NCBI GenBank assembly: GCA_910585015.1
Contig: CAJUCT010000010.1
Location: 1 to 64,000 of the forward strand
DNA length: 64,000 bases
DNA from: an uncultured Acetatifactor sp.
Lineage (GTDB): Bacteria; Bacillota; Clostridia; Lachnospirales; Lachnospiraceae
Direction of reading: 5' to 3'
The translations under genes were made by a program, and so were the position numbers. Positions 9,409 through 19,219 of this stretch are shown one piece after another; position 1 is the first letter of the stretch; every line of letters starts with the position of its first letter. The notes below the pieces were generated by a model. That model saw only the letters and a program-made list of their open reading frames with translations, ran no database searches and was not told the origin of the DNA.

Positions 9409-11088
9409 ATGAGTCCTGCGAAGAGAAAGAGGGATAAGGGGGCAAAACCCGCTCCCATAGAGCGTCTGTGTGAAATCATCCGGGATTTGCTGGATATTCT
9501 GGTGAGCCTGTATATGATGGTTCTGACGATAGTTTTACCGCTGTATACAACAGACACGGGCTATCGCCATATGGGGACGGAGAAATGTATGTTTTTCCGC
9601 TCTGCCAGCCTGACAGCCTGCAAAGTGATCCTGCCACTGGCGGCAATCTATCTGCTCTGCCGGTTGATATGCAGATTCCTGCCCGGGATAAAAGGCAAAG
9701 GAAAACGACCGATCCTGTCTGTCACAGATGTGTTTGCGATTGTGTACCTGGCGGCGGTGGTCTGCTCCTATCTCCATACATCCTTCCGGGAGGAGACGGA
9801 GTGGGGAGATACCTTTTACGGGGTATCAGGCTGGTATCTGGGACTGCTGACACAGCTGCTGTTTCTGGGGATTTATTTCATGTTTTCCCGTTTGTGGCAG
9901 CGGAGGGACTGGATGATGGGCCTGTGGGCTTTGGCAGCGGCAGTGGTCATGCTGCTGGGATATTTAAATCGTTTTGGCGTCTATCCGCTGGAAATGCAGG
10001 CCGCAGGTCCTCAATATATTTCTACCATCGGCAATATCAATTGGTACTGTGGTTATATAGTGACATTGGTGTCAGCAATTGCATACTATTTATGGAAGGG
10101 ATGCGGGGGCTCTGGAAAGAAATGGATACATATGGCCGGTGTTTTTATCTTGGGGATAGGGCTGGCCTCACTGGTAACCCAGGGCAGCAGCAGCGGTATT
10201 GTGGCGCTTCTGATCCTGACGGGCGTGTTCTACCTGTTGTCCATGAGGGATGCCGGGAAAATGCAGCGTTTTTGGGAGGGCTGCATCCTGCTGTCCGGAG
10301 TATGCCTGCTTACCTGGGTAATCCGGCGGATCTGGCCTCAGGCCATCACTTATTCCGAAAGTACCACGGATCTGCTGACTCTGTCGCCGCTGCCCTTTAT
10401 TATGATGGGGTGTTCGCTGCTTGGCTGGTTTCTGGTATGTCGGAGCCGCTGGGCGGGACGCTTCCGGCCCAGGAGTTGGTGTCTGCTGGGTATTGCGGCC
10501 TGGTCGGCAGCAGGCGCCGCCGTGGTGGTTTTTGCCGTTCTGCTGGCTGTCAATACCGTACATCCGGGCAGTATCGGGGCTTTGTCCCAACTCGGTGCCT
10601 TCACCTTTGACGCCTCCTGGGGAAGTAACCGGGGTATTACGTGGACGGCGGGGCTGACCTGTTTTATGGATCAGAATATGCTGGGAAAACTGGTGGGTGT
10701 GGGGCCGGATGCCATGGCCCTGTACATTCACAGCGGCGTCAATCCGGCGCTGAAGCAGATGGTGGAGGAATATTTCGGCAGGCTGATGCTGACCAATGCC
10801 CATAACGAGTGGCTGACCGTGCTGATTGACGAGGGGCTGCTGGGGGCCGCGGGCTACATAGGGTTAATGGTGACTGCCATAGGCCGGTACTTGAAGGCCG
10901 GCAGGGAAGATTCGCTGGCAGGCGCCGCCGGTATGGGAATCCTGGCCTATACGGTGAACAATATTTTCAGCTTCCAGCAGGTTATGAGCACCTCGGCGGT
11001 GTTTTTGATTCTGGGCATCGGGGAAGCCTGTCTGCGCAGCAATTTAAGAAATGCCCGCGGCAGCTCCGGTGACGGAAATCTCAGTTAA
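9409..11088 (+). CDS. O-antigen ligase/polymerase-like (Wzy_C) membrane protein
   Basis: A 559-residue protein with about 12-14 hydrophobic segments after a short basic cytoplasmic N-terminus. The family-typical large loop ends in TNAHNEWLTVLIDEGLLG (the H in AHNE is conserved in WaaL/Wzy proteins). In Gram-positives such proteins join or polymerise surface glycans, but no glycosyltransferase cluster flanks it here. The ATG at 9409 (MSPAKRKRDKG) follows GAGGAG. Confidence 0.8.
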   Translation: MSPAKRKRDKGAKPAPIERLCEIIRDLLDILVSLYMMVLTIVLPLYTTDTGYRHMGTEKCMFFRSASLTACKVILPLAAIYLLCRLICRFLPGIKGKGKRPILSVTDVFAIVYLAAVVCSYLHTSFREETEWGDTFYGVSGWYLGLLTQLLFLGIYFMFSRLWQRRDWMMGLWALAAAVVMLLGYLNRFGVYPLEMQAAGPQYISTIGNINWYCGYIVTLVSAIAYYLWKGCGGSGKKWIHMAGVFILGIGLASLVTQGSSSGIVALLILTGVFYLLSMRDAGKMQRFWEGCILLSGVCLLTWVIRRIWPQAITYSESTTDLLTLSPLPFIMMGCSLLGWFLVCRSRWAGRFRPRSWCLLGIAAWSAAGAAVVVFAVLLAVNTVHPGSIGALSQLGAFTFDASWGSNRGITWTAGLTCFMDQNMLGKLVGVGPDAMALYIHSGVNPALKQMVEEYFGRLMLTNAHNEWLTVLIDEGLLGAAGYIGLMVTAIGRYLKAGREDSLAGAAGMGILAYTVNNIFSFQQVMSTSAVFLILGIGEACLRSNLRNARGSSGDGNLS

Positions 11089-11090
11089 GT

Positions 11091-11119
11091 TTGACTTTAT
11101 GCCTTATATCTGTTAGAAT
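11091..11119 (+). promoter_or_regulatory. Sigma-A promoter of mecA-like gene
   Basis: TTGACT (11091-11096) and TAGAAT (11114-11119) are separated by 17 bp and lie just upstream of the mecA-like reading frame. Confidence 0.7.
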
Positions 11120-11146
11120 AAATCTCAGAAAGGTATGGCATGGCGT

Positions 11147-11908
11147 ATGAAGATCGAGAGAGTAGATGAAAAAACAGTGAAATGTTTTCTCTCCAACGAA
11201 GAGTTGGAGGAGTATGACATTTCTTATAAGGATTTCGTGACGCGCAGTGACAGGGCCAGGGAGATTGTGGAGGAGATCATGGCCCAGGCTGTGGAGGAGG
11301 TGGATTACAAGCCCCCTCAGTTTGCCTTTGACCTGCAGATTATGATTTTGCCGGAACAGGGCATGATACTGACTTTTACAGAGCGGACTCCGGATGATCT
11401 GAAAAACAGTACAAACCTTATGAATTATCTGAGGGAGATGCGTCGTATTTTGAAGGAAAAGCTGGGACTGGACGGCTCCACCATTGCAGGGCTGCTGGCC
11501 CAGGCAATGATGACGGCGGCTGCGGGACAAGGTGCTGCCGAGCCAAACGCTGCAGGAAGTGCTGCCGGTCAGGAGCCGCAAGATAATACGGAAACTGTTG
11601 CCAAGAAGGAGGCGATTCAGAAGCCCCGTTTTGCTATTTTCCGTTTTGCCAATATGCGCAGTCTCTGTTCCTACGCGAGCGTACTGCCCAAGAACCTGCG
11701 GGTGATCAGCAGGCTTTACCAGGAAGGCGGTACATATTATCTGCATCTGGAGCGCGGCGGTGCTTCTTATGAACGCTACAGCAGGGCCAGCATCCAGGCG
11801 CTGGAGTTTGGCGAGTTGTATGCGGCCACTGAGGATAAGCTGGTGTATCTGGAGGAACATGGGGAGTGCCTTATCGGTGAGAAGGCATTATCCAAGCTGC
11901 GGCTATAA
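11147..11908 (+). CDS. mecA: MecA-type ClpC adaptor protein
   Basis: A 253-residue adaptor. The N-terminal MKIERVDEKTVKCFLS motif matches the substrate-binding domain of MecA. A Gln/Ala-rich linker (about 120-155) follows, and a C-terminal ClpC-binding domain contains FRFANMRSLCSYASVLP, typical of the family. MecA delivers substrates to the ClpC-ClpP protease and controls development or competence. The MKIE ATG at 11147 is preferred on homology, although an upstream ATG at 11135 lies closer to the AAAGG. It has its own promoter and a strong terminator. Confidence 0.85.
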   Translation: MKIERVDEKTVKCFLSNEELEEYDISYKDFVTRSDRAREIVEEIMAQAVEEVDYKPPQFAFDLQIMILPEQGMILTFTERTPDDLKNSTNLMNYLREMRRILKEKLGLDGSTIAGLLAQAMMTAAAGQGAAEPNAAGSAAGQEPQDNTETVAKKEAIQKPRFAIFRFANMRSLCSYASVLPKNLRVISRLYQEGGTYYLHLERGGASYERYSRASIQALEFGELYAATEDKLVYLEEHGECLIGEKALSKLRL

Positions 11909-11919
11909 AAGAGATAAAC

Positions 11920-11947
11920 AAAAAACTCCTGGAAACAGGAGTTTTTT
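11920..11947 (+). terminator. Rho-independent terminator after mecA
   Basis: A 12-bp perfect stem (AAAAAACTCCTG with CAGGAGTTTTTT) closes a GAAA tetraloop and ends in a T-run, 11 bp after the mecA stop. Confidence 0.9.
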
Positions 11948-12049
11948 AGCAGGCGTGACAGGACATAATAAAGGCCTGTCAAACAAAACTGATCCGACCA
12001 GTGACAACAGGGAAAATGACTAATCGCAAATATATTCAATACAAACTTC

Positions 12050-12078
12050 TTGACATGTGTCGCAAATTAGTGTACAAT
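12050..12078 (+). promoter_or_regulatory. Promoter of tRNA-Pro
   Basis: TTGACA (12050-12055) and TACAAT (12073-12078) with a 17-bp spacer lie 19 bp before the tRNA 5' end. Confidence 0.8.
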
Positions 12079-12097
12079 TTTAATGTTCGACATAGAA

Positions 12098-12171
<74 letters not shown>

Positions 12172-12181
12172 TTTTTTCTTG

Positions 12182-12216
12182 AAGACATGGATTTTTTCGA
12201 AAATCCATGTCTTTTA
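12182..12216 (+). terminator. Terminator after tRNA-Pro
   Basis: A perfect 14-bp stem (AAGACATGGATTTT with its complement) closed by a TTCG tetraloop and followed by T residues, immediately downstream of the tRNA. Confidence 0.9.
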
Positions 12217-12390
12217 TCGTCATATTTTTGTTGGAGATTATGACGTAAATTTAATTATTCGAGACATATATTCGTTCTGCCCAGAGATTGGGCGGAACCT
12301 GGATATATCAAAGAGTATGGTGAGAGAGAAATTGAAGTTTTGTATTTGGGAGAAAAACAAGTATGAATAAACGAGGACGGGAGGCCCATT

Positions 12391-13593
12391 ATGGAACGTG
12401 CAGTAGTGACATTGAAAAAAGGCGGGGGACGCGCCATGAAAGCCGGGGGAATGTGGATATATGACAATGAGATCGAGTTTGTCAGCGGGGACTTTGAGAA
12501 CGGGGACGTGGTGGAAGTCTGCGATTTTGACGGCTATGGCATGGGCTGTGGATTTATCAACACCAGGTCAAAGATCACTGTGCGAATGCTGTCCCGGAAA
12601 AAGGACGCGGTCATCGACGAGGCGTTTATCCGCCGACGAGTGCGGGACGCATGGAATTATCGCAGGGACACAGTTGATACTTCCAGCTGCCGTGTGATCT
12701 TCGGTGAGGCGGATTTTCTGCCCGGTATCGTGGTGGACAAGTTCTCCGACGTGCTGGTGGTGGAGTCCCTGGCGCTGGGCATCGACAGGTGGAAACTGAC
12801 CATTGTGAAGGCTTTGAAGGAAATTCTGGCGGAGGATGGCATTTTGATCCGGGGGGTGTATGAGCGCAGCGACGCCAAAGTGCGTCTGCAGGAGGGAATG
12901 GAGCGCAGCAAGGGTTTTATCGGAGAAACCTTTGATACCAAGGTGGAGATAGTGGAGAACGGGGTGCGGTATCTGGTGGATGTGGAGGATGGACAGAAGA
13001 CAGGATTTTTCCTGGATCAGAAAAATAATCGGGCCGCCGTCCACCGTCTCTGCAAGGGAAAGAAAGTGTTGGACTGCTTTACACATACGGGTTCCTTTGC
13101 TCTGAATGCAGGTATCGCCGGGGCTTCCAGTGTGTTGGGGGTGGATGCCTCCCAACTGGCGGTGGATCAGGCCGCGGAGAACGCGGCGCTGAACGGACTC
13201 CAGGACCGGGTGCGGTTTCAGTGCGCGGATGTGTTTGAACTACTGCCCCGGCTGGAGGCCCAGGGGGAAAAATACGATGTGGTGATTCTGGATCCCCCGG
13301 CATTTACCAAGTCCCGCAATTCCGTCAAAAATGCGGTCAAGGGCTACCGGGAGATCAATCTGCGGGGACTGAAGCTGGTGAGGGACGGGGGCTATCTGGC
13401 CACCTGCTCCTGCTCCCACTTTATGGAGCCGGAACTTTTTGCCAAGACTATCCGGGAAGCCGCCGCCGGCGCCCACAAGCGTCTGCGCCAGGTGGAATTT
13501 CGCACCCAGGGCCCGGACCATCCCATCCTGTGGGCGGCGGATCAGAGTTATTATTTGAAGTTCTATATTTTTCAGGCAGTGGAGGAGAGATAA
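12391..13593 (+). CDS. rlmI: RlmI/RlmK-like 23S rRNA cytosine-C5 methyltransferase
   Basis: A 400-residue SAM-dependent RNA methyltransferase. It has an N-terminal PUA domain (about 1-75), an EEHUD-like linker domain, and a Rossmann methyltransferase domain starting at KVLDCFTHTGSFAL, with motif IV DPPAFTKS and a C-terminal CSCSHFM stretch bearing the candidate catalytic cysteine. The family methylates 23S rRNA (m5C1962 in E. coli). A GAGG-type site precedes the ATG. The gene stands alone between tRNA-Pro and the LytTR system. Confidence 0.9.
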   Translation: MERAVVTLKKGGGRAMKAGGMWIYDNEIEFVSGDFENGDVVEVCDFDGYGMGCGFINTRSKITVRMLSRKKDAVIDEAFIRRRVRDAWNYRRDTVDTSSCRVIFGEADFLPGIVVDKFSDVLVVESLALGIDRWKLTIVKALKEILAEDGILIRGVYERSDAKVRLQEGMERSKGFIGETFDTKVEIVENGVRYLVDVEDGQKTGFFLDQKNNRAAVHRLCKGKKVLDCFTHTGSFALNAGIAGASSVLGVDASQLAVDQAAENAALNGLQDRVRFQCADVFELLPRLEAQGEKYDVVILDPPAFTKSRNSVKNAVKGYREINLRGLKLVRDGGYLATCSCSHFMEPELFAKTIREAAAGAHKRLRQVEFRTQGPDHPILWAADQSYYLKFYIFQAVEER

Positions 13594-13681
13594 GGCGGAT
13601 TTCCTTGAAAACATACATTGTTTATGATAGTATGGCTATATGGAAAACAGTAGATGATGTAAGGGTTTTAGAGAGGAAAAA

Positions 13682-14386
13682 ATGCGGATCGCAATCTGTG
13701 ATGACGAAAAGCCCCAGCGGCTGCTGCTGAAAAAATATCTGGAGAACTGGGCGCTTCAAAACAAGGTCATATTGGAGACACAGCAGTTTGTCAGCGGGGA
13801 GAACTTCCTGTTTGCCTGGGAAGACGACAGGGACTATGACTTGCTGGTTTTTGATATCGAGATGGGGCGGCTCAGCGGGATAGAACTGGCTGCGGCCATC
13901 CGGGAGAAGGATGACGAGATCCCCATACTCTTTGTGACAGGGTATGACAAGTATATGCTCCAGGGCTTTGAGGTGGCAGCGCTGCACTATCTGTTAAAGC
14001 CTGTCAATCCGGAGAAACTTTTCGAGGTACTGGACAGACTGAAAATAAGGAGAAAGCAGGAGGGCAAACTTTTCTTTCAGACGGAAAAAGGCCCGGTGTC
14101 CCTGCCCGCCTCAAGGATCTGGTATATAGAGGCCAGGGCGCATCAGTGTGTTCTGTACACGGAGGACGAGGAATATACCCTGCGCGCCTCCATCAGCGAG
14201 ATGGCAGGACAGCTTGGCGGGCGGAGGGAGTTCGTGCGCTGCCACCGCTCCTACATTGTCAATCTGCATCACGTATCCGCCATCGTCAAGCCGGGGCTTT
14301 TTCTTGACGACAGGCGCAGACTTCCGGTGAGCCGGAGCGCGGAGAAAGAGGTAAACCGGCTTTTTATAGAATTATTTAGGGGATGA
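13682..14386 (+). CDS. LytTR-family response regulator
   Basis: A 234-residue regulator. The receiver has ICDDEK, the FDIEMGRLSG phosphoacceptor loop and the LLKPVNPEKL lysine. It is followed by a LytTR DNA-binding domain (IWYIEARAHQC, FVRCHRSYIVNLHHV). Such regulators bind paired 9-bp direct repeats about 21 bp apart and often control peptide exporters or quorum systems. The GHKL kinase gene follows 6 bp later. The ABC exporter pair downstream is the likely target. Confidence 0.9.
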   Translation: MRIAICDDEKPQRLLLKKYLENWALQNKVILETQQFVSGENFLFAWEDDRDYDLLVFDIEMGRLSGIELAAAIREKDDEIPILFVTGYDKYMLQGFEVAALHYLLKPVNPEKLFEVLDRLKIRRKQEGKLFFQTEKGPVSLPASRIWYIEARAHQCVLYTEDEEYTLRASISEMAGQLGGRREFVRCHRSYIVNLHHVSAIVKPGLFLDDRRRLPVSRSAEKEVNRLFIELFRG

Positions 14387-14392
14387 CGGAAA

Positions 14393-15118
14393 ATGATCTG
14401 GCAGACAATAGGGATACTTCTGGTGCTTTTGGCTGTGAATCTGCTGTTGTGGATATTTGCCATGCCCAGGTATGTGAACCGCAGAATCCTGCGTTTTCAG
14501 AATGAACTGGTGAACAGACACTATGACGAGGTTGAGACCATGTACCGCAAAATGCGGGGCTGGCGGCACGATTATCACAATCATATACAGACACTGAAGG
14601 CTTATATGAGCCTGACGCAGTATGAGGAGGCAGCCAAGTACCTGGAGCTTTTGGAGAAGGATCTGACAGCAGTGGATACGGTGCTGCGCACAGGCAATGT
14701 GATGGTGGATGCCATATTGAACAGTAAGTTATCGTTGATTCAGGAAAAAGATATCAAAGTGGATGCCACCGCCGCAGTGCCCAAAGAAATCCCCATCTCC
14801 GATATCGACCTGTCGGTGCTGATCGGAAACCTCATGGATAACGCCATGGAGGCTTGCGAGAAAGTTCCCGCAGAAGATCGGTTTATCCGAGTATACATTG
14901 ATGTAATTAAGAAGCAGCTGTACATCTCCGTCACCAATTCCATGCAGGGCAGGGCCAGACGCAGAGGCGAACGCTTCCTCTCGGACAAACAGGGCAGCCA
15001 TGGATTCGGGCTGTTTCGAATGGACGACATTGTGGCAAAGCACGGGGGCTACATCAACCGCCAGACAGAGGACGGAATATTCGCCACGGAAGTGATGCTT
15101 CCGCTGATAAAAGAATGA
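14393..15118 (+). CDS. GHKL (AgrC/VirS-type) sensor histidine kinase, short
   Basis: A 241-residue kinase with a single N-terminal TM segment (about 3-22). The phosphoacceptor region WRHDYHNHIQTL and the GHKL ATPase (NLMDNAMEAC, GSHGFGLF) follow. It lacks the usual six-TM sensor of AgrC and is closer to cytoplasmically exposed short kinases that sense through a partner. The upstream LytTR regulator is its cognate partner. No AgrB/AgrD peptide genes are nearby. Confidence 0.88.
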   Translation: MIWQTIGILLVLLAVNLLLWIFAMPRYVNRRILRFQNELVNRHYDEVETMYRKMRGWRHDYHNHIQTLKAYMSLTQYEEAAKYLELLEKDLTAVDTVLRTGNVMVDAILNSKLSLIQEKDIKVDATAAVPKEIPISDIDLSVLIGNLMDNAMEACEKVPAEDRFIRVYIDVIKKQLYISVTNSMQGRARRRGERFLSDKQGSHGFGLFRMDDIVAKHGGYINRQTEDGIFATEVMLPLIKE

Positions 15119-15477
15119 TTAGTGATCGATTTGGACTCTTCTATAAGGAAGGGTCTTTTTTACCCCCCAAAATGCAATTTGTGCAAATGGAAATGTCATT
15201 CGTGCCAAAAAAATGTATGGGGAAAAATATATGGTAGACTGACACTGAGATGAAAACGGCATATGCCCTGACAGGGCACTGATCAATATATGGACGCCAA
15301 AGCGGCCATATGTTGATCACCGGATATGTGGGCTGCCAGGGGATATGCGGAACTGTAAACAGCATATGCCCTGACAGGGCACTGATCAATATATGGACGC
15401 CAAAGCGGCCATATGTTGATCACCGGATATGTGGGCTGCCAGGGGATATGCGGAACTGTAAATAGGAGGAACGAAAT
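15119..15477 (+). other. Leader region upstream of the ABC exporter pair
   Basis: This 359-bp gap holds a direct repeat, TTTGTGCAAA (15178-15187) and TTCGTGCCAA (15199-15208), with starts 21 bp apart. This suits a LytTR or AraC dimer site. A tandem 103-bp palindromic repeat and an AGGAGG ribosome binding site follow. No open frame of interest is present. Confidence 0.6.
15259..15462 (+). repeat. Tandem 103-bp palindromic repeat (two units)
   Basis: Unit 1 is 15259-15361 and unit 2 starts at 15362; identity runs to 15462. Each unit folds on itself. An inner stem joins TGATCAA-ATATGG with CCATAT-TTGATCA around a CAAA loop. An outer imperfect stem joins GCATATGCCCTG with its complement near CAGGGGATATGC. 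The array ends at the exporter ribosome binding site, so it would form two large hairpins in the mRNA leader. Confidence 0.9.
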
Positions 15478-17391
15478 ATGCTATATATGTCCCAAGTCTT
15501 TGACGACAAGTCAAGGCAGAAATATGGTTTAATCAGCAACTTTATTTACAATATGAAATCGGCAAAGGAGTGGGACAACAAGTTATTCTGGTTCCAGATC
15601 CTGATGGTGGTTCCCACAGTGGCGGCCTCCCTGCTGGGGACTTACCTGCCTTCCAGGCTGGTGGCGGACTTGTCTGGCCAGATGGGGATTCCCCGTCTGC
15701 TTCTTGAACTGACTTTGATTTCTCTGGCGCTGTGGGCCTGCAATGCCGCTTCCAATGTGGCGCTGGAGTATTGCGAACTGCAGGGGGGCTCCATCAGTAC
15801 TTATTACGCCAAAAAATTTGTCCGCAAGATCATGGATGTGGACTACGATTATCTGGAGGATGAGGACTATCAGAAGGTGTCGGGAAATGCATGGCGGGTG
15901 GCCCGTTTCGGGCAGGGCGTGTCTACCGCGGTGATAGCTCTGCCCATGTTCCTCTCGTCCTTGACGGGTGTACTGGCCTATGGATTTTTGCTGGCTGCAA
16001 GGAGCATAATCCTGCTTCTGACTATAATCGCTTCTGTTGGCATCAGCCTGTGGCTGCTTGCGCTTGCCAGAAAAAAACATGCTGAGTATTACGAGCAACT
16101 GCAGTTTTCCGCCAGGAAGGAGAGTTATATCACGGCCCAGGCCACGGACAGCGCTGCCGGGAAGGACATCCGCATCTATCGTCTGCTGGACTGGTTTTTG
16201 GAGAAATATGATACATCCCTGAAAGAGATGGGCAGGATATACGGTGTCATACACGATTGGTATCTGCTGCGCAATCTGTCCAATGCCTTTCTGCAGTTGG
16301 TCATGAATGCCATGGCTTTTGGAATTTTGGCGTACATGCTGGCTGCCGGGAAGATCACTGCGGCGGAGTTTGTGTTTTACATCGGCCTGGTGAACGGTTT
16401 TTCCCGATATTTTGAAGAGATGCTGCGCCAAATCATGATGTTTAACAACACCAGTGCCTCCATCAGTTACATGAGGGAATTTTTGGAGACCCAGGATCGG
16501 TGGAACCGCGGGGAAGGCATCGGAGCGGAAAAGCTCCGGCGCATCAGCAGTTCTCCCGTGAAAATAGAATTTCGAAATGTGTCCTTTACCTATCCGGGCA
16601 GCGAGAAACCTACGCTGAAAAATATTAATGTGGTGATCCGGCCCGGCGAGAAGATCGCGCTCATCGGCTTAAACGGAGCGGGAAAGACTACACTGGTAAA
16701 GCTGATGTGCGGATTTTATCACCCCACGGAGGGAGAGATTTTGTTGAACGATATTCCCATACAAAATTTTAACCGGGAAGAATACTACAGCCTGATTTCG
16801 GTGCTGTTCCAGGATTCCACCATGCTGGCGATGACGCTGGATGAAAACCTGACCGGGCAGGATCCGAAGGACATAGACAGGCAAAGACTGAAAGAGGCCC
16901 TGAAATTATCAGGTTTTGACACTGTGTACGAAAAAATGGCGGACGGTGGAAAATCGCTGCTGGTTCGGGAAATCAACAAAAATTCCATAGATTTTTCCGG
17001 CGGAGAAAAGCAGAAGATGCTCTTTGCCAGAACGCTATACCAGAATACGCCGCTGGTGATATTGGACGAACCCACGGCGGCGCTGGACCCCATAGCTGAA
17101 AACGAACTTTACATCAATTATGGGAAAGCAATGGAGAACAGGACCAGTGTCTATATTTCCCACCGGCTTTCCAGCACCAGGTTCTGCGATCGGATCCTGC
17201 TTCTGGAGCGCGGGGAGATCATAGAGGAGGGCACCCATGAGAGCCTGCTGGCCGGAAATACACGCTATGCCCGGCTTTTTGAGGTGCAGAGCCAATATTA
17301 TAAGGAAGAAGATGAGCGGAAACGCAGAAGCCGCCTGATGGATGACGCCTATGAGACCAAGACGCGGGAAAGGGGTGTGTTTGATGAGTAG
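15478..17391 (+). CDS. ABC exporter, fused permease-ATPase (first of a pair)
   Basis: A 637-residue half-transporter. The N-terminal membrane domain has about six helices (residues 30-330), followed by an ATPase with Walker A GLNGAGKTT, signature DFSGGEKQK and Walker B PLVILDEPTAALDP. The H-loop is ISHRLSS. It overlaps the next ABC gene by 8 bp, so the two probably form a heterodimeric exporter. A degenerate acidic residue after Walker B is not apparent, so both sites look competent. The neighbouring LytTR/GHKL genes suggest export of, or resistance to, a peptide. Confidence 0.9.
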   Translation: MLYMSQVFDDKSRQKYGLISNFIYNMKSAKEWDNKLFWFQILMVVPTVAASLLGTYLPSRLVADLSGQMGIPRLLLELTLISLALWACNAASNVALEYCELQGGSISTYYAKKFVRKIMDVDYDYLEDEDYQKVSGNAWRVARFGQGVSTAVIALPMFLSSLTGVLAYGFLLAARSIILLLTIIASVGISLWLLALARKKHAEYYEQLQFSARKESYITAQATDSAAGKDIRIYRLLDWFLEKYDTSLKEMGRIYGVIHDWYLLRNLSNAFLQLVMNAMAFGILAYMLAAGKITAAEFVFYIGLVNGFSRYFEEMLRQIMMFNNTSASISYMREFLETQDRWNRGEGIGAEKLRRISSSPVKIEFRNVSFTYPGSEKPTLKNINVVIRPGEKIALIGLNGAGKTTLVKLMCGFYHPTEGEILLNDIPIQNFNREEYYSLISVLFQDSTMLAMTLDENLTGQDPKDIDRQRLKEALKLSGFDTVYEKMADGGKSLLVREINKNSIDFSGGEKQKMLFARTLYQNTPLVILDEPTAALDPIAENELYINYGKAMENRTSVYISHRLSSTRFCDRILLLERGEIIEEGTHESLLAGNTRYARLFEVQSQYYKEEDERKRRSRLMDDAYETKTRERGVFDE

Positions 17392-19207
17392 AAAGGATTG
17401 GAAAAATATATTTATTCTGTTGGGCAGTCTCTCTGAAAAGCACAAAGATGTGCTGATCAGTCTGGTGGGGCTGTCCGTATTTACGGCAGTGCGGCCCTTT
17501 ATTACAGTGGTTCTCACGGGTATGCTGGTGGATGCGGTTTATGCGGGAGTGGATTCCGGACTGCTGCTGCGCTATGTGGCCGTCGGTGTGACGGGCACCT
17601 TCCTGATGCAGGCCGCAGAAGGCGTCCTGGTCATGTTCTTTAATAGAAAGCTGGAATATATGCAGGAGATACAGGGCCAGCCTCTGAACAGAAAGAGCAT
17701 GGCGATGGATTATGAGTATCTGGAGAATGTGGACGTGCATGAGACTCGCCAGAGACTGGAACGGCTGGGAGGCTGGAGCCTGATGGCCCGAGTCCTGAGT
17801 GTCGTAAACAAGATTCTTCGGGAGGGAGTCACGGTGATTGCCGCTGTTTTCGTGGTGGTTCCCATGTTCATCCGCGGCAGCCATTCCCTGTCCCATGGCT
17901 TTGTGGGTTCTTGGCTGATGTCGGTGCTGCTGCTGGCGGCGGTGCTTCTGCTGATCATGGTGGAATTTCGGTTCGGCAACTATTTTAATAAAAAAATGGC
18001 GGATGCCAGAAAGGAGATGTCCGGTCAGGAGGCCAGATACAAGTATTATCTGGAGATTCTCTCAGGGTGTGAGAGGCAGAAGGATCTGCGCACTTGCAAG
18101 CAGCAAAAGCTCTATGAGAGGGAGTTTGAGGACATTGCCCGGGGGATCAAAAAGACTATAGACCGAATTGCGGGCTTTACCGTCCGGGATGCTTTTACCC
18201 AGCAGTCGGTGTCTGCTTTTTCAGGTTTTCTGGTATATGTATTCGCAGGGCTTCTGGCCTGTGCGGGACTGATCAGCATCGGAGGGGTGGTTACCTATGC
18301 GGCCAGTATATTGCTGTTCACGGAGTCCGTGGGAAAGCTGGTGTATCAGTTGAGCTGGCTTGGAGGAAATGCAGGTCTGGCCAAGGATTATATCGACTAT
18401 ATGGGACTGCCCCAGCGCAAGCATGAGGGGACAATACCGGTGGAAAAGCGCCGGGACGACCGGTTTTCGGTGGAGTTCAGCCATGTATCCTTTAAATATC
18501 CGGGAAGTGAGAAGTATGTGATCCGGGATTTGAACCTTCAATTTGAGATTGGGGAAAAGATGGCCATTGTGGGAAGGAACGGTTCCGGCAAGACCACATT
18601 CATCAAGCTCCTCTGCCGCCTGTATGATGTGACGGAGGGCAGCATCAAGGTAAACGGCATCGACATCCGCAAGTATGACTATGCCCAGTACTGTGACCTG
18701 TTTGCGGTGGTATTCCAAGATTTCCAGGTGTTTGACTTCCCTCTGGGGGAGAATGTGGCGGCAGGCGGGGAAGTAGACGAGGAGCGGGCGGTGGACGCCC
18801 TGGAGCGGGCAGGCGTTGGAGAGCGCTACCACACCCTGCCTGGCGGACTAAGCACCTGCATCGGGAAAGAGTTTGAGGAGAGCGGCGTGACTTTCTCAGG
18901 AGGAGAGAAGCAGAAGATAGCCATCGCACGGGCCATCTACAAGAACACGCCCTTTGTCATCATGGATGAGCCCACCGCGGCCCTGGACCCGGAGTCCGAG
19001 TGCGAAGTGTACGCGGGATTTGACAAGATGGTGGGCAAGAAGACGGCGATCTATATTTCTCACCGTCTGGCCTCCTGCCGCTTTTGTCAGGATATCCTGG
19101 TATTTGACGAGGGAAAGGTGGTGCAGCGGGGACGGCATGAGGAACTGGAGAGGCAGGAGGGTTTATATAAGGAACTGTGGAATGCCCAGGCCCAGTATTA
19201 TGCCTGA
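17384..19207 (+). CDS. ABC exporter, fused permease-ATPase (second of a pair)
   Basis: A 607-residue partner half-transporter. The membrane domain spans about residues 15-310. The ATPase has Walker A GRNGSGKTT, signature TFSGGEKQK, Walker B PFVIMDEPTAALDP and the H-loop SHRLAS. The ATG at 17384 (MSRKDWKN) overlaps the upstream stop, implying translational coupling. The sequence ends at 19207, facing the convergent AraC gene with only 12 bp between. Confidence 0.9.
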   Translation: MSRKDWKNIFILLGSLSEKHKDVLISLVGLSVFTAVRPFITVVLTGMLVDAVYAGVDSGLLLRYVAVGVTGTFLMQAAEGVLVMFFNRKLEYMQEIQGQPLNRKSMAMDYEYLENVDVHETRQRLERLGGWSLMARVLSVVNKILREGVTVIAAVFVVVPMFIRGSHSLSHGFVGSWLMSVLLLAAVLLLIMVEFRFGNYFNKKMADARKEMSGQEARYKYYLEILSGCERQKDLRTCKQQKLYEREFEDIARGIKKTIDRIAGFTVRDAFTQQSVSAFSGFLVYVFAGLLACAGLISIGGVVTYAASILLFTESVGKLVYQLSWLGGNAGLAKDYIDYMGLPQRKHEGTIPVEKRRDDRFSVEFSHVSFKYPGSEKYVIRDLNLQFEIGEKMAIVGRNGSGKTTFIKLLCRLYDVTEGSIKVNGIDIRKYDYAQYCDLFAVVFQDFQVFDFPLGENVAAGGEVDEERAVDALERAGVGERYHTLPGGLSTCIGKEFEESGVTFSGGEKQKIAIARAIYKNTPFVIMDEPTAALDPESECEVYAGFDKMVGKKTAIYISHRLASCRFCQDILVFDEGKVVQRGRHEELERQEGLYKELWNAQAQYYA

Positions 19208-19219
19208 TTGTTTGACAGT

